Assembly (NCBI GenBank): GCA_016791115.1
Contig: JAEUNL010000035.1
Span: 62,001 to 126,000, forward strand
Direction: 5' to 3'
Source: Rhodocyclaceae bacterium
GTDB lineage: Bacteria; Pseudomonadota; Gammaproteobacteria; Burkholderiales; Rhodocyclaceae
DNA: 64,000 nt
Shown piece after piece: positions 34,499 through 44,353 of this stretch. A model generated the notes under the pieces. The model had not been told where the DNA came from. It worked only from the letters and a program-made list of their open reading frames with translations, and ran no database searches. Both the position numbers and the translations under genes were made by a program. The first letter of the stretch is position 1. Every line of letters starts with the position of its first letter.

Positions 34499-36370
34499 TC
34501 AGGCGGCCTGGGCCAGCACCGGCAGCAGTGCCTGGCGCGGCACACCCCGCGTATCACCCAGCGATCCCAACAGCTCCTTCATGTCGAGGATGAGGACGAT
34601 CTGTCCGTTCGACAAGGTCGTGACCCCCGCCACGCCCTTCGGACGGAAGTCGTCGAGCGACTTGATGACCGCATCCTCGCGACCCGCGAACGAATCGATT
34701 GCCAGGATGAAGCTGGTCTCCGCCGTCTGCATCAGCACGCCGTATTCGGGCGTCGCCTGCTGCTCCCATCCAAGCAGGAACGAGAGCGGCAGCACGGGCA
34801 GCACTTCGCCGCGCACGACCATTGTGGCGCGGCCGCCGATCTCCTGGATCTCCTTCGCCTCGACCGGCAGAATCTCGCGCACCATCGAAAGCGGCACGGC
34901 AAACGGCTGGTCGCCAAGGCGCACCAGCAGGACCGGCAGGATCGCGAGCGTCAGCGGCAGGGAAATGATGAAGGTCGTTCCCTTGCCGGGGTTCGAGCGG
35001 ATGTCGATCGTGCCGTTGAGCTTCTGGATGTTGGTTTTCACCACATCCATGCCGACGCCGCGCCCGGATACGTCGGACACCTGGCTGGCGGTCGAGAACC
35101 CCGGCAGGAAGATCAGGTTCAGGCTCTGACGCTCGTCCATCGTGTTGGCTTCTTCGTCGGTGATCAGCCCCTTCTCGAGTGCCTTGGCACGAAGCTTCTC
35201 CGGATTCATGCCGCGCCCATCGTCGGACACCATCAGGACAATGTGATCGCCTTCCTGGCGCGCTTCGAGCCGCACCAGGGACTTCTCCGACTTGCCGCTC
35301 GCAAGACGCTCCGACGGCGGCTCGACGCCATGATCCACGGCGTTGCGCAGCAGGTGGATGATCGGGTCGGACAAATCCTCGATCATGGTCTTGTCGATCT
35401 CGGTTTCCTCGCCGGCCAGCTCCATCTCGATTTCCTTGCCGAGTCCGCGCGCCAGGTCGCGCACGATGCGCGGATACTTCTGGAACAGGCGGCCGACGGG
35501 CTGCATGCGCGTTTTCATGACCGCGTTCTGCAGGTCGGAAACCAGGAGGTCGAGCTGGCTTACCGCCGCGTCGAGTGCATGCAGGGTCTCGCCATCCTGC
35601 TTGCCGTTGAGGATGTCGCTTCGCAGCGCTGTCAGCCGGTTCTTGGTCAGACCGATCTCCCCCGAAAGATTGAGCACCTGGTCAAGGCGTGCGGTATCGA
35701 CGCGAATCGCGTTTTCGCGCACGCGTTCGCCTTCGCGTCGTCCGCTGACCTGCTGCGAACCCGGCTTGTCCGTACCGCGACGGCCGAACGGCGACGGTAC
35801 AGCCTCCGGCTCGGGCACATTCGCGGCACGCGATTCCGGACCGCTCTTGGCGAGCGCAATCTGCGCGGGCACGCCGGTCACCACCGCATGCATGGCGCTC
35901 CAGTCTGGCCCGGCGGCCTGCGCACCTGCCGGCGCATGTGCGGCCTGGGCCGGCGCGGAGGCCGGGCCTCCGGCGAGATTGCCAGCGATCGCTTCCTTCA
36001 GGTTCTGCAGCAGGTGCGCCTGTGCGCCAGGCGGTTGAACGCCGCGCTCGAGGTACCCGAACATGTGACGCACGGTGGCGGTCGCATCGAGGATGGCATC
36101 CATCGTCTCGGGCGTGACGTCCAGCTCGCCGTTGCGCAACTTGTCGAAGAGGTTCTCGGTCAAGTGGCACAGCGTGACCAGTTCGGCCGCATTGAGAAAA
36201 CCCGCGCCGCCCTTGATCGTGTGGAAGCCGCGGAAGATCTCGTTCAATAGCGCACGATCATGTGGCGCCCGCTCCAGATCCACCAGCTTGTTGTCGACAC
36301 CGGACAGCAGATCGGTCGCCTCGACGAGAAAGTCCTGCAGCAGGTCTTCCATTCCCTGGAAATCGCTCAT
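34499..36370 (-). CDS. cheA: Chemotaxis histidine kinase CheA (no P2 domain)
   Basis: A 623-residue CheA that would phosphorylate the neighbouring CheY. It has a P1 HPt domain with His50 (FHTIKGGAGF), then a long Ala/Pro linker where the P2 CheY-docking domain is missing, a P3 dimer domain (RVDTARLDQVLNLSGEIGLTKNRL), a P4 kinase domain (N box LLRNAVDHG, G1 DDGRGM, G2 [10 protein letters not shown]) and a CheW-like P5. It sits in a cheV-cheV-cheY-cheZ-cheA operon without a cheW. This is one of two CheA genes here. Confidence 0.94.
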   Translation of the reverse strand: MSDFQGMEDLLQDFLVEATDLLSGVDNKLVDLERAPHDRALLNEIFRGFHTIKGGAGFLNAAELVTLCHLTENLFDKLRNGELDVTPETMDAILDATATVRHMFGYLERGVQPPGAQAHLLQNLKEAIAGNLAGGPASAPAQAAHAPAGAQAAGPDWSAMHAVVTGVPAQIALAKSGPESRAANVPEPEAVPSPFGRRGTDKPGSQQVSGRREGERVRENAIRVDTARLDQVLNLSGEIGLTKNRLTALRSDILNGKQDGETLHALDAAVSQLDLLVSDLQNAVMKTRMQPVGRLFQKYPRIVRDLARGLGKEIEMELAGEETEIDKTMIEDLSDPIIHLLRNAVDHGVEPPSERLASGKSEKSLVRLEARQEGDHIVLMVSDDGRGMNPEKLRAKALEKGLITDEEANTMDERQSLNLIFLPGFSTASQVSDVSGRGVGMDVVKTNIQKLNGTIDIRSNPGKGTTFIISLPLTLAILPVLLVRLGDQPFAVPLSMVREILPVEAKEIQEIGGRATMVVRGEVLPVLPLSFLLGWEQQATPEYGVLMQTAETSFILAIDSFAGREDAVIKSLDDFRPKGVAGVTTLSNGQIVLILDMKELLGSLGDTRGVPRQALLPVLAQAA

Positions 36371-36466
36371 TCGTATGTTCTCCGCTTGTTACCGCGCTTG
36401 CCGGCCCACTCGCCTGGCTGGCCGTTCGAATGCCTGTCCGGCACGAGACGGGTTCTCGCTCCAGCC

Positions 36467-37282
36467 TCAGAATCCCAAGCTTTCGAGCAGATCATCCACC
36501 TGCTCCTGGTTCGTGACGACATCGCCACGCCCTGCCGCATCGATGACCGGGCCATTTTTCAGCCCGCCTCCTGCGTCGTTGCGCACGCCTTCGGGCATCG
36601 CCTCGATCAGCACCTGCAGCAGCTGGGACTCCATCTGCTGGGCGAGCTCGACGATCTTCTTGATCACCTGCCCGGTGAGATCCTGAAAATCCTGCGCCAT
36701 CATGATGTCCATCAACTGCGCATTCGTTGCTTCGGTCTGCTGCGGAATGTCATGCAGGAACGCACGCGTTTCCGCGGCTAGCGCCTTGAAGTCGTCGGTT
36801 GAGAGTTCGTTGGCGAACAGCTTGTCCCACCGCTTGGCGAGCAGTCCTGAGCGGTCGTGCATGCTGTCCTGGATGGGGCGCGCGATATCGGTCGCATTGA
36901 GCACGCGGCTCGCCGCCTGCTCGGTCATCTGTGCGACGTACATGAGTCGGCTCTTCGCATCGGGTAGCGCACTTGCCGCATCCTGAAGCGCCTTGTCGTA
37001 GCCCAGTTCGCGCAAGGTGTCGTGCAATTGACGCGTCATGTGCCCGACCTTCTGGAACACCGTGTCGCACGAATGCTCGTGTTTCACCTCGGTCACTTGG
37101 GCGTGACCGGCCGACTCGGCGGAAACGCTGTCGAACAGGGCCTGCAGTTCATCCGAGTCGCCGGACGTGTCGACCGGATGCACCACTTCGAGCTTCGGTT
37201 TCGAAGATCCCGCTGCGATGCTGTCGAACAACGCCTGCAGGTCGTCGGAATCGCCCGATTCGTCGAATGCTTTTTTTGCCAT
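36467..37282 (-). CDS. cheZ: CheY-phosphate phosphatase CheZ
   Basis: CheZ removes phosphate from CheY. The 271-residue helical protein (ATG 37282, MAKKAFDESGD) carries the catalytic signature MAQDFQDLTGQVIKKIV (Asp and Gln of DLTGQ) and a C-terminal CheY-binding peptide ending QVDDLLESLGF. The N-terminus holds two copies of a SGDSDDLQALFDSI element (around residues 9-22 and 41-54), an internal duplication that I do not know from enteric CheZ. cheY lies 10 bases upstream. Confidence 0.93.
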   Translation of the reverse strand: MAKKAFDESGDSDDLQALFDSIAAGSSKPKLEVVHPVDTSGDSDELQALFDSVSAESAGHAQVTEVKHEHSCDTVFQKVGHMTRQLHDTLRELGYDKALQDAASALPDAKSRLMYVAQMTEQAASRVLNATDIARPIQDSMHDRSGLLAKRWDKLFANELSTDDFKALAAETRAFLHDIPQQTEATNAQLMDIMMAQDFQDLTGQVIKKIVELAQQMESQLLQVLIEAMPEGVRNDAGGGLKNGPVIDAAGRGDVVTNQEQVDDLLESLGF

Positions 37283-37292
37283 CGCAGTCTCC

Positions 37293-37691
37293 TCAGGCAG
37301 CCTTGGCGTTATGCTTCTCGAATATCTTCGAGAGCTTCTCCGACAGCGTGCCGGCCGTGAATGGCTTGACGATGTAGCCCGACGCCCCGGCCCCGGCGGC
37401 GGCAATGATGTTCTCCTTCTTCGCTTCGGCGGTGATCATCAGAACGGGCAGATGGGCCAGCGCGGGGTTCGACCGGATTGCCTGCAGCAACTGCAGCCCG
37501 TCCATGTTGGGCATGTTCCAGTCCGTCACGACGAAGTCGAATCCGCCACCCTGCAGCTTCTGGAGGGCGACGGCGCCGTCTTCTGCCTCGTCGACATTGG
37601 CAAAGCCAAGCTCCTTGAGCAGATTGCGCACGATTCTTCGCATGGTCGAAAAATCGTCGACGACGAGGAATTTCATTTTCGGATCGGACAT
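37293..37691 (-). CDS. cheY: Chemotaxis response regulator CheY
   Basis: A 132-residue single-domain receiver that binds the flagellar switch when phosphorylated. It has Asp12/Asp13, the phosphorylation site Asp57 ([12 protein letters not shown]), the Thr/Lys switch ([17 protein letters not shown]). The close match to enteric CheY ([18 protein letters not shown]) and the neighbour cheZ suggest this is the motor-binding CheY. Confidence 0.95.
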   Translation of the reverse strand: MSDPKMKFLVVDDFSTMRRIVRNLLKELGFANVDEAEDGAVALQKLQGGGFDFVVTDWNMPNMDGLQLLQAIRSNPALAHLPVLMITAEAKKENIIAAAGAGASGYIVKPFTAGTLSEKLSKIFEKHNAKAA

Positions 37692-37710
37692 GGTGCTCTC
37701 CAGCGTGGTC

Positions 37711-38643
37711 TTAGCGAGACTTGTTGAGGTAGGGGCGCAGCGTTTCGGCAAGGACCGCGGCATCGAACTTCGCGACATAGGCATCGACGCCGACGCTCTT
37801 GCCCATTGCGCGATTGGCTTCCGACGACAGCGACGAGTGCATGACCACCGGGATGCCTTCGAAACGCGGATCGTTCTTGATGTTCCGTGTGAGGACGTAA
37901 CCATCCATCTCCGGCATTTCGGCGTCGACCAGAATCAGGTCGACCTCTTCGGAGACCGGCCGTCCGGCGGCTTGCAGATGGGCAGCCATGCCCTGCAGGC
38001 GAGTCCAGGCCTCGAGGCCGTTGAGTGCGTGCTTGTGGCGCACGCCCAGCTTGTCCAGCACTTCGGCGATCTTCTTGCGTGCGACTGACGAGTCGTCGAC
38101 GAAGAAAATGTTCACTTCGCGGTCCTGAACCAGGGACGGAATCTCTCCGATGATCGCTTCGCCGAAGGTGTTGGCCAGGATCGTTTCCACATCGAGGATG
38201 GATACGAGCTTGCCGTCAGGCAGGTGCGTGATCGCCGTGATCAGGGTCTGGCCACCGGTGTTCTCCGGTGCATGGACCTTGTCCCAGTCCACCCGGATGA
38301 TGCGATCGACTTCATGCACCAGGAACCCCAGGGTTCGCTTGCTGTATTCGGTCACCATCATCGAGCCGCCGCGCCCCGATGTTCCGGTGAGGTTGAGCGC
38401 GCTCGCCAGCGAGATCACCGGTATCACGTTTCCGCGCAGCGATATCAAGCCCTCGACGCCGGCAGGCATGTTGGGCGCCTTGGTGATGAATGGTGTTTTC
38501 GAAACTTCGCGCACCTTGAACACGTTGATCCCGAAGGTTTCGCCCGTGCCGAGCGAGAACAGCAGGATTTCCATGCAGTTGCTGCCTGCCAGCCTGGTTC
38601 GTGCGTCGACTGCTTCAAGCAGCGTGTGATCTGTTCTGTCCAT
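37711..38643 (-). CDS. cheV: Chemotaxis adaptor CheV (first copy)
   Basis: CheV fuses a CheW-like coupling domain ([43 protein letters not shown]) to a receiver domain ([38 protein letters not shown]). At 310 residues it is of normal length. It lies 41 bases after a second cheV and 19 before cheY. With no cheW in this operon, CheV may couple receptors to the adjacent CheA. Confidence 0.94.
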   Translation of the reverse strand: MDRTDHTLLEAVDARTRLAGSNCMEILLFSLGTGETFGINVFKVREVSKTPFITKAPNMPAGVEGLISLRGNVIPVISLASALNLTGTSGRGGSMMVTEYSKRTLGFLVHEVDRIIRVDWDKVHAPENTGGQTLITAITHLPDGKLVSILDVETILANTFGEAIIGEIPSLVQDREVNIFFVDDSSVARKKIAEVLDKLGVRHKHALNGLEAWTRLQGMAAHLQAAGRPVSEEVDLILVDAEMPEMDGYVLTRNIKNDPRFEGIPVVMHSSLSSEANRAMGKSVGVDAYVAKFDAAVLAETLRPYLNKSR

Positions 38644-38684
38644 TCGATTCGCCTCGTCGTTCTGGCTCTGGGTTCTCGTAAGGC

Positions 38685-39650
38685 TCAGGCCGCGGCCTTG
38701 TCCGGATTTCTGCGCAGCATCCGCGCCAGCGTTTCGGCCAGGCGGTGAGGCTCGAACTTGGCGACGTACTCATCCACGCCCACCGAGCGGCCGAGATGCT
38801 GGTTGCTCATGCCGGACAGGGAGGAGTGCATGATGACCGGCACCCCGGCAAACCGCGGGTCGGTCTTGATCTTCTTGGTCAGGATGTAGCCGTCCATCTC
38901 CGGCATCTCCACGTCGGTGAGCACGAGCGCGACCGAGTCGCGCACGTTGCGCCCGTGGGAGATCGCGTAGTTCGCCACGCGGTCGAGTTCGTCCCAGGCC
39001 TGCCGCCCATTCACGGCGCCGTTGTAGGGCACCTTCATGGCATCGAGCGTTCTCTGGATCTGGCTCCTCGCGACGGAAGAGTCGTCGGCAAAGAACACGG
39101 TCGCGTTCTCCGCCTCGACCGGCTTGATGTCCTTGAACATGTATTCGTCGTCGATGTTGGTCGTTTCGGCCAGAACCTTCTCGACGTCGAGCATCATCAC
39201 CAGGCGATGGTCCGCCAGTTCGGTGACTGCTGTGACGAGTCCGCCGAGATTCGCGGTCAGCATCTCCGGCGGAACCCGCATCTGCGACCAGTCGAGGCGC
39301 AGGATGGTATCGACAGCCTCGACCAGGAATCCCTGAATGTGGCCGTTGTACTCGGTCATGATCATCACCTCGCGCGGCGTTTCCGTCGCAACGCGGGCGT
39401 ACTTGGCAAGATCCACGACGGGAACCAGGGATCCGCGCAGGCTGACCATGCCCTCCACCGAAGGCGGCATTTCGGGCGCAGCCGTGATTTCCGGCTTGCG
39501 CAGCACTTCCCGCACCTTGAACACGTTGATGCCGAACGTCTCGCGTCTGCCGGTACGGCTGTCCTGGCCGAGCGTGAAGAGCAGGATCTCCAGTTTGTTG
39601 GTGCCGGCCAGTCGTGTCCGGGCATCAATGTTCTTGAGCAGTTCTGACAT
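38685..39650 (-). CDS. cheV: Chemotaxis adaptor CheV (second copy, operon head)
   Basis: A 321-residue CheV, clearly related to but diverged from its neighbour: CheW-like domain ([43 protein letters not shown]) and receiver ([42 protein letters not shown]). It is the first gene of the cheV-cheV-cheY-cheZ-cheA-gspE-DUF3135 series and has a sigma-28-type promoter 70 bases upstream. Confidence 0.94.
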   Translation of the reverse strand: MSELLKNIDARTRLAGTNKLEILLFTLGQDSRTGRRETFGINVFKVREVLRKPEITAAPEMPPSVEGMVSLRGSLVPVVDLAKYARVATETPREVMIMTEYNGHIQGFLVEAVDTILRLDWSQMRVPPEMLTANLGGLVTAVTELADHRLVMMLDVEKVLAETTNIDDEYMFKDIKPVEAENATVFFADDSSVARSQIQRTLDAMKVPYNGAVNGRQAWDELDRVANYAISHGRNVRDSVALVLTDVEMPEMDGYILTKKIKTDPRFAGVPVIMHSSLSGMSNQHLGRSVGVDEYVAKFEPHRLAETLARMLRRNPDKAAA

Positions 39651-39719
39651 GTCTTACGCTCCAGGGCAGCGATATTCGTGGTTGCTTGGGGTCGCGTCGG
39701 GCACACCCGATCACTCCGA

Positions 39720-39746
39720 TTAACGGCGCGCCACTGGCGCACTTGA
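39720..39746 (-). promoter_or_regulatory. Sigma-28 promoter for the cheV-cheA operon
   Basis: Minus strand TCAAGTGC, 11 bases, GCCGTTAA. Good -10 match; located between the upstream receptor's terminator and cheV. Confidence 0.7.
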
Positions 39747-39784
39747 GAATGGCGCAGCGTGAGCGACTTCACACTCCGGAAAGC

Positions 39785-39809
39785 AAAAGCGGCGCAATCA
39801 GCGCCGCCC
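39785..39809 (-). terminator. Rho-independent terminator after receptor gene
   Basis: Minus strand GCGGCGC, loop TGATT, GCGCCGC, then TTTTGCTTT: a perfect 7-bp GC stem with a T-rich tail, 22 bases after the receptor stop. Confidence 0.85.
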
Positions 39810-39830
39810 TTCCGACAGGGTGCGCGTCTC

Positions 39831-41852
39831 TCACACCTTGAAGCGCGAGGCCATCGCGTCCAGATCGACCGCGAGGCCGCGAAGATTGCTCGCCTCGGCA
39901 GCGACGCTGCGGACCGCGAGCGCGGACTCCTCGGCCATCTGGGCGATCGACTCCACCCGCTGCGCCATGTCGTGTGCCGTCGTGTCCTGTTCCCGCACCG
40001 ACGATGCGATCTCGCTCATGCCATGGCCGGTACGTTCCACCGCTTCGCGCGCCATACCGAAGCTGGCGGCAACGTCCGACAACCTCTGGCGTGTGCTCTC
40101 GAGCTGGGACCGCCCGCGTGCGAGGGCCAGTTCGACATCGCCCGAGCGTTCGCCCAGAGTGCGCGTAACCTCGTCGATGCCGTTTGCCGCGCCCGCCGAC
40201 TTTTCCGCCAGCTTTCGCACTTCGTCCGCAACGACGGCAAATCCCCGCCCCTGTTCTCCGGCGCGCGCGGCCTCGATGGCTGCGTTCAGCGCGAGGAGAT
40301 TGGTCTGTTCCGCGATGTCCTTGACCTCCTGGGTAAGCTGGCTGATCGCACGGCTGCTTGAAACGAAGCCGCCGATCGAAGCGGAAAGTTCGGCAATCGC
40401 CGCGTTTATGCTCTCGACGCCGTGCACAACCTCATCGGCACTGGCGGCCCCCTTGTCCGTGGCATCACGGCTGGCGTCGGAAAGCTGATTCACCTGCCCG
40501 GCGTAGTCGGCGACATGGCTGATACTGACCGTCACCTCCTCGACCGCGGCTGCAACCGCGGCCGAAGATTCGCTTTGCGTCTCGGCCGATTCGCGGATCT
40601 GGACCGTCGCCGCTGCCAGCACGTCCGCCCCCTGCGCGATGCTCGACGCGTTCCCCTTGAGATTCCGGACCAAGGCAGACAGGGACTGCGCCATCGAATT
40701 GAACCCGGTCGCGATGTCCAACATCTCATCGCGCGTTCCGGGTTCGACACGCGCCGTCAGGTCGCCGTCGGCCAGACGCCGGGTTCCCGCGTTCAATGCC
40801 GCAATCGCCTCATGCTGCGACTTCCACGCGCCCACGCCGAGCCAACCAAGCACGAGGATCGCCACCAAACCGATCACCGCATCGACCAGGATTCGGTTCC
40901 GGATCACGCCCGCGTCGTGAGACAGCGAAGCCCCAAGCGAATCCAGCGCCGTCTGGGCGAACTCGCCGCCGATATCGACCGGCCGCGAAGCGATCGCGAA
41001 CAACTCCGCGGGCGAAATCGCAAATCGCTGCTCCACCAGATTCTCCTTCATGGCCTGTGCGAGCTCCCCGGTTGCAACCGTCTGGCGCTGATCGATCTCG
41101 CGCAGCCGGGTTATGTCGACCCGGCCGGCACGGGCAACGGCATCCAGCAGCCGCACGAGCCTATCGTGTGCAAGTTGCGCCTGCCCGCTATACAGCGACA
41201 ACTCGAGCAACTCGGCAGACGTTGCCGCCTTGCGCGAAGCCATGCCGACGGCACGCGCCCTCAGCCGGCCGTTAGACTCGTTCATCAGCGGAAGGTAGTT
41301 GACGACCATGTCGACCAGTTGGAACGACTCGAAATTCGGATCGAGCAGCAGCTGCGACGACTCCGCCGTATCCCTCATCAACCGGATTGCCTGATCGATC
41401 GCCGCATCGTGTCGCGCGAGGCTGGTTCGTACATCCAACCCGGCGACATCGTTCTTCAGCGCGGTCCACTGCTGCCCCAATCGGGCACTGAACTTGTCGT
41501 GACCGAGGAGGTGTTCGTTGGTTCGCCCGATCGAATCGAGCCTTCCCCATGCCGCATCTGCGTCGGCTGCCGCCTTGGTCAAATGCTCCTGAGCCCCCTT
41601 GTCGCCGTTCAGCATCGCGTTGGCCCGCCCGCGATGCCGCTGCATGGCGCCCGTCATTTCGTTGAGCGCCCTCAGATAAGCCAGCCCGACCTGCTCCGAG
41701 TTAGCCTGGGAAAGCTGGGAGAACATCTGCGACATCGCCTGGAACATCAGGATCGAGCAGACAGCGAGGGCAACCGCGCCCATCAGCGCCATCTTCATGC
41801 TGAAGCGCAAGCGATTCATCAGCTTGATTGCCGGGCCAAGAACTGGATTCAT
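39831..41852 (-). CDS. Chemoreceptor with large periplasmic helical sensor
   Basis: A 673-residue methyl-accepting chemotaxis protein. The ATG at 41852 is preferred to one six bases upstream because AGGGGA lies eight bases before it. Membrane helix [19 protein letters not shown] leads into a long all-helical periplasmic region of about 290 residues ([24 protein letters not shown] is reminiscent of nitrate-sensing NIT domains), a second helix ([22 protein letters not shown]), HAMP, and a signalling domain with [40 protein letters not shown]. It stands alone between its own promoter and terminator. Confidence 0.9.
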   Translation of the reverse strand: MNPVLGPAIKLMNRLRFSMKMALMGAVALAVCSILMFQAMSQMFSQLSQANSEQVGLAYLRALNEMTGAMQRHRGRANAMLNGDKGAQEHLTKAAADADAAWGRLDSIGRTNEHLLGHDKFSARLGQQWTALKNDVAGLDVRTSLARHDAAIDQAIRLMRDTAESSQLLLDPNFESFQLVDMVVNYLPLMNESNGRLRARAVGMASRKAATSAELLELSLYSGQAQLAHDRLVRLLDAVARAGRVDITRLREIDQRQTVATGELAQAMKENLVEQRFAISPAELFAIASRPVDIGGEFAQTALDSLGASLSHDAGVIRNRILVDAVIGLVAILVLGWLGVGAWKSQHEAIAALNAGTRRLADGDLTARVEPGTRDEMLDIATGFNSMAQSLSALVRNLKGNASSIAQGADVLAAATVQIRESAETQSESSAAVAAAVEEVTVSISHVADYAGQVNQLSDASRDATDKGAASADEVVHGVESINAAIAELSASIGGFVSSSRAISQLTQEVKDIAEQTNLLALNAAIEAARAGEQGRGFAVVADEVRKLAEKSAGAANGIDEVTRTLGERSGDVELALARGRSQLESTRQRLSDVAASFGMAREAVERTGHGMSEIASSVREQDTTAHDMAQRVESIAQMAEESALAVRSVAAEASNLRGLAVDLDAMASRFKV

Positions 41853-42205
41853 CTGCATTTCCCCTGATCGGAATCCGGCATGAGCGCATGCGCGGATGTT
41901 TGACATATGCAGTATTTACGGCACCCCGAGGGGATTTCCTTAAACGATGTCGGCGCTACCCCGGCATCTTTCAGAATCCGCGCAGGGAGTACGGCGGAAA
42001 GCACAGCCGCCGCGCGGCTGCTTAGGGACTGCAGGTCGAATAACCGGGAAAGGACCCCATCTGCGCGCCCGGCCGCCGAACGGCCGACAGCCGCCTCGCA
42101 ACCGTTGGCAGGGGTTGGAATGCCCGGACTGTATTGGCGGGCATGGGGTCAGCCAGACGCCATATCCGGCGTCCTTAGCATGCAGGGCGGTTCGGCCGAG
42201 GCGAA
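41853..42205. other. Intergenic region upstream of the receptor gene
   Basis: No gene. It holds the receptor's promoter (41915-41942) and, just after the STAS gene, a stem GACGCC-GGATAT-GGCGTC (42156-42173) without T-run. Confidence 0.5.
41915..41942 (-). promoter_or_regulatory. Sigma-28 promoter for the receptor gene
   Basis: Minus strand TAAGGAAA, 12 bases, GCCGTAAA. The -10 equals that of flgKL and the STAS gene; the -35 is weaker. Confidence 0.5.
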
Positions 42206-42511
42206 TCAGCTGATGGGAAAGAGTTTCCCGAAGTTGGCGATGTCGAGCACCTTGCGCACCGCGTCATTGACCCCCGAGAGGACGACGCTTCTGTTGGTGC
42301 TGCGTGCCTTGTCGCGAAGCATCAGCAGCATGCCCAGCGCCGAACTGTCGAGATAGGCGACACGGCTCATCTCGATGGTGACGTTATCTATGCCCTGCAA
42401 CCCGAGCGCGCGCTCCATCGCGTTACGAAATTCGCGATGAGCATTGAAATCGAAACGGCCATTGAGCTGGATGACTGCACTCTTGTCCCGGGTGACGACG
42501 TTTGCGTCCAT
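42206..42511 (-). CDS. STAS-domain anti-sigma antagonist-like protein
   Basis: A 101-residue single STAS domain (ATG 42511). The phospho-acceptor loop YLDSSALGMLLMLRDKA (Ser56/Ser57) is intact, so it could be switched by a serine kinase like SpoIIAA. No cognate anti-sigma kinase or phosphatase is in view. It lies after cheB but has its own sigma-28-type promoter; stand-alone STAS proteins of this sort occur in betaproteobacterial chemotaxis loci, partner unknown. Confidence 0.87.
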   Translation of the reverse strand: MDANVVTRDKSAVIQLNGRFDFNAHREFRNAMERALGLQGIDNVTIEMSRVAYLDSSALGMLLMLRDKARSTNRSVVLSGVNDAVRKVLDIANFGKLFPIS

Positions 42512-42541
42512 TCTTCATCTCCACTTGCTTCGCCTGCCGAA

Positions 42542-42568
42542 TTTACGGCAGGGACGGAGTTCTCTTGA
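42542..42568 (-). promoter_or_regulatory. Sigma-28 promoter for the STAS gene
   Basis: Minus strand TCAAGAGA, 11 bases, GCCGTAAA, in the 94-base gap between cheB and the STAS gene, 31 bases before the ATG. Confidence 0.65.
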
Positions 42569-42605
42569 GAAAAGCTGCTGGGATCGATGATCGGCAACGC
42601 CGGGC

Positions 42606-43685
42606 TCAGGCCCGAGCGGCCATCCGTTCGCGCGGGCTGAGGGCCGCCAGTATCCGGCCCGATACGTCCGACAAGGCCACGCATTCGTGCACGGCGCCAA
42701 CGGATACCGCCTCGCGCGGCATGCCATACACGACACACGTCGCCTCGTTCTGCACGATGTTGTAACCGCCAGCCTTGCGAATCGCGAGCATTCCCTTCGC
42801 GCCGTCCTTGCCCATGCCAGTGAGCAGTGCGGCGATCACTCGATCTCGAGCATGCTCCGCAACCGACTCGAATAGCACGTCGACCGACGGTCTGTGCCGA
42901 TTGACCGGCGGCCCGGATGAGAGTTCGCATACATACTCTCCGCCCCGTCGGCGCACGAGGAGGTGCGAGTGCCCGGGTGCCAGGTAGGCATGGCCGGCCT
43001 CGATCCGGTCACCGTGCTCCGCTTCCTTCACCCGCACGCGGCACAAGCCATCGAGCCGCTTGGCAAACGAAGGTGTGAAGGCTTCGGGCATGTGTTGAAC
43101 GATGACGATGCCAGGCGAGTTCTCGGGCATTCCCGACAGCACGGACTTGATAGCTTCGGTACCGCCGGTCGATGCCCCGATCGCGATTAGCTTTCCCGCC
43201 AGACCGCGCGACTCCAGGGCCAGCGGCTTGGGTTCGGGTTGGCGCGCCGCGGTCACGGGCGGGGACTGTGAAGCGGTTACGCGGTGGCGCGCCGAATAAG
43301 CAACCCGGATCTTGTCGCAGATCTCGATCGCGTAATCCCCCAGGCCATTGCCAAGATCGACCCGGGGCTTCGAAACATAGTCCACCGCGCCCAGTTCCAA
43401 GGCGCGAAGGGTCGCATCGGAACCGCGGGCGGTCAGCGACGAGATCATGACAACCGGCGTCGGGCGCAGGCGCATCAGGCGCTCGAGAAACTCCAGCCCG
43501 TCCATCTTCGGCATCTCGATATCAAGGGTAATCACGTCCGGGTTGGATTTCTTGATCATCTCGCGTGCCTCGAGGGGATCAGGGGCAACTGCCACGACCT
43601 CCATGTCGGACGCGCTATTGATGACTTCAGTCAGGAGCGCTCGCATCAGCGCCGAATCGTCGATGATCAGTACCTTGATCTTCAC
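42606..43685 (-). CDS. cheB: Chemoreceptor methylesterase CheB
   Basis: CheB removes methyl groups from receptors. The 359-residue protein starts at GTG 43685 ([15 protein letters not shown]), with GGAGG five bases upstream. The receiver has [21 protein letters not shown]; the esterase domain has the triad regions [10 protein letters not shown] (Ser), QHMPEAFT (His) and [14 protein letters not shown] (Asp). It ends the cheR-cheD-cheB series. Confidence 0.96.
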   Translation of the reverse strand: MKIKVLIIDDSALMRALLTEVINSASDMEVVAVAPDPLEAREMIKKSNPDVITLDIEMPKMDGLEFLERLMRLRPTPVVMISSLTARGSDATLRALELGAVDYVSKPRVDLGNGLGDYAIEICDKIRVAYSARHRVTASQSPPVTAARQPEPKPLALESRGLAGKLIAIGASTGGTEAIKSVLSGMPENSPGIVIVQHMPEAFTPSFAKRLDGLCRVRVKEAEHGDRIEAGHAYLAPGHSHLLVRRRGGEYVCELSSGPPVNRHRPSVDVLFESVAEHARDRVIAALLTGMGKDGAKGMLAIRKAGGYNIVQNEATCVVYGMPREAVSVGAVHECVALSDVSGRILAALSPRERMAARA

Positions 43686-43729
43686 GGGAACCTCCGCAAT
43701 ACCTTGCAATGCACCGGGCGGGCCGGGCT

Positions 43730-44353
43730 TCAGACAAACAGTTCCACATCGCCCGAGATCGGCTTCTGCTTCAGGCGACGCGCATACTCAGACTCGCGCT
43801 TCGCCAGGGTGTCGTTCTGGACGTGGATCAGTTTCTTCATGAGTACACGGCCCGAAACCGGAAAGTAGTAGAGCTTTCTCGGATAAACATCGAGCAGATC
43901 GCTCGCCGCAATCGGAATGCCCTCGGTTCGCAGGTACTCGATCGCGAAGCTCGCATTTCGCTCGCCCACCTGCGAGGAAGTCAGCGACGACATGACGGCT
44001 CCGCCACCGAAGATCTTTGCCTCGAGCTGCGAACGCCTGGCGCCCATCTTGAGCAGGTGGTTGACCAACACTTCCATCGCGAAGCCACCGTATCGCGCGG
44101 ATCCGCCCTTGTCTTCCCCCCCCTCCGGGAGCATGAAGTGATTCATGCCGCCAATGCCTTTCTCGCGATCGCGGATGCACGCCGAGATGCAGGAACCGAG
44201 CACGGTCACGAGCACCATCTCCTGACGCGTGACGAAATACTCCCCTGGGAGAATCTTGACTGCGGAGGACTTGAGGACCCGATCGTAATAGCGGTTGGTC
44301 GCCAGATGCTCGTGCAGAACGTCGTCGTCAGCGAACTCTGTCCGCGCGTTCAT
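43730..44353 (-). CDS. cheD: Receptor glutamine deamidase CheD
   Basis: CheD deamidates receptor glutamines. The 207-residue protein has the catalytic Cys in [14 protein letters not shown] and His in [11 protein letters not shown], plus FGGGAVM and [17 protein letters not shown]. Its ATG lies inside the end of cheR (26-base overlap), indicating coupled translation. Confidence 0.95.
   Translation of the reverse strand: MNARTEFADDDVLHEHLATNRYYDRVLKSSAVKILPGEYFVTRQEMVLVTVLGSCISACIRDREKGIGGMNHFMLPEGGEDKGGSARYGGFAMEVLVNHLLKMGARRSQLEAKIFGGGAVMSSLTSSQVGERNASFAIEYLRTEGIPIAASDLLDVYPRKLYYFPVSGRVLMKKLIHVQNDTLAKRESEYARRLKQKPISGDVELFV

Noticed and set aside
31812-35129. 1105-codon plus-strand open frame opposite the ATPase and cheA genes
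   Set aside because: High-GC shadow frame: translation is Arg/His/Asp-rich with no family motifs, while the minus strand encodes clear proteins throughout.
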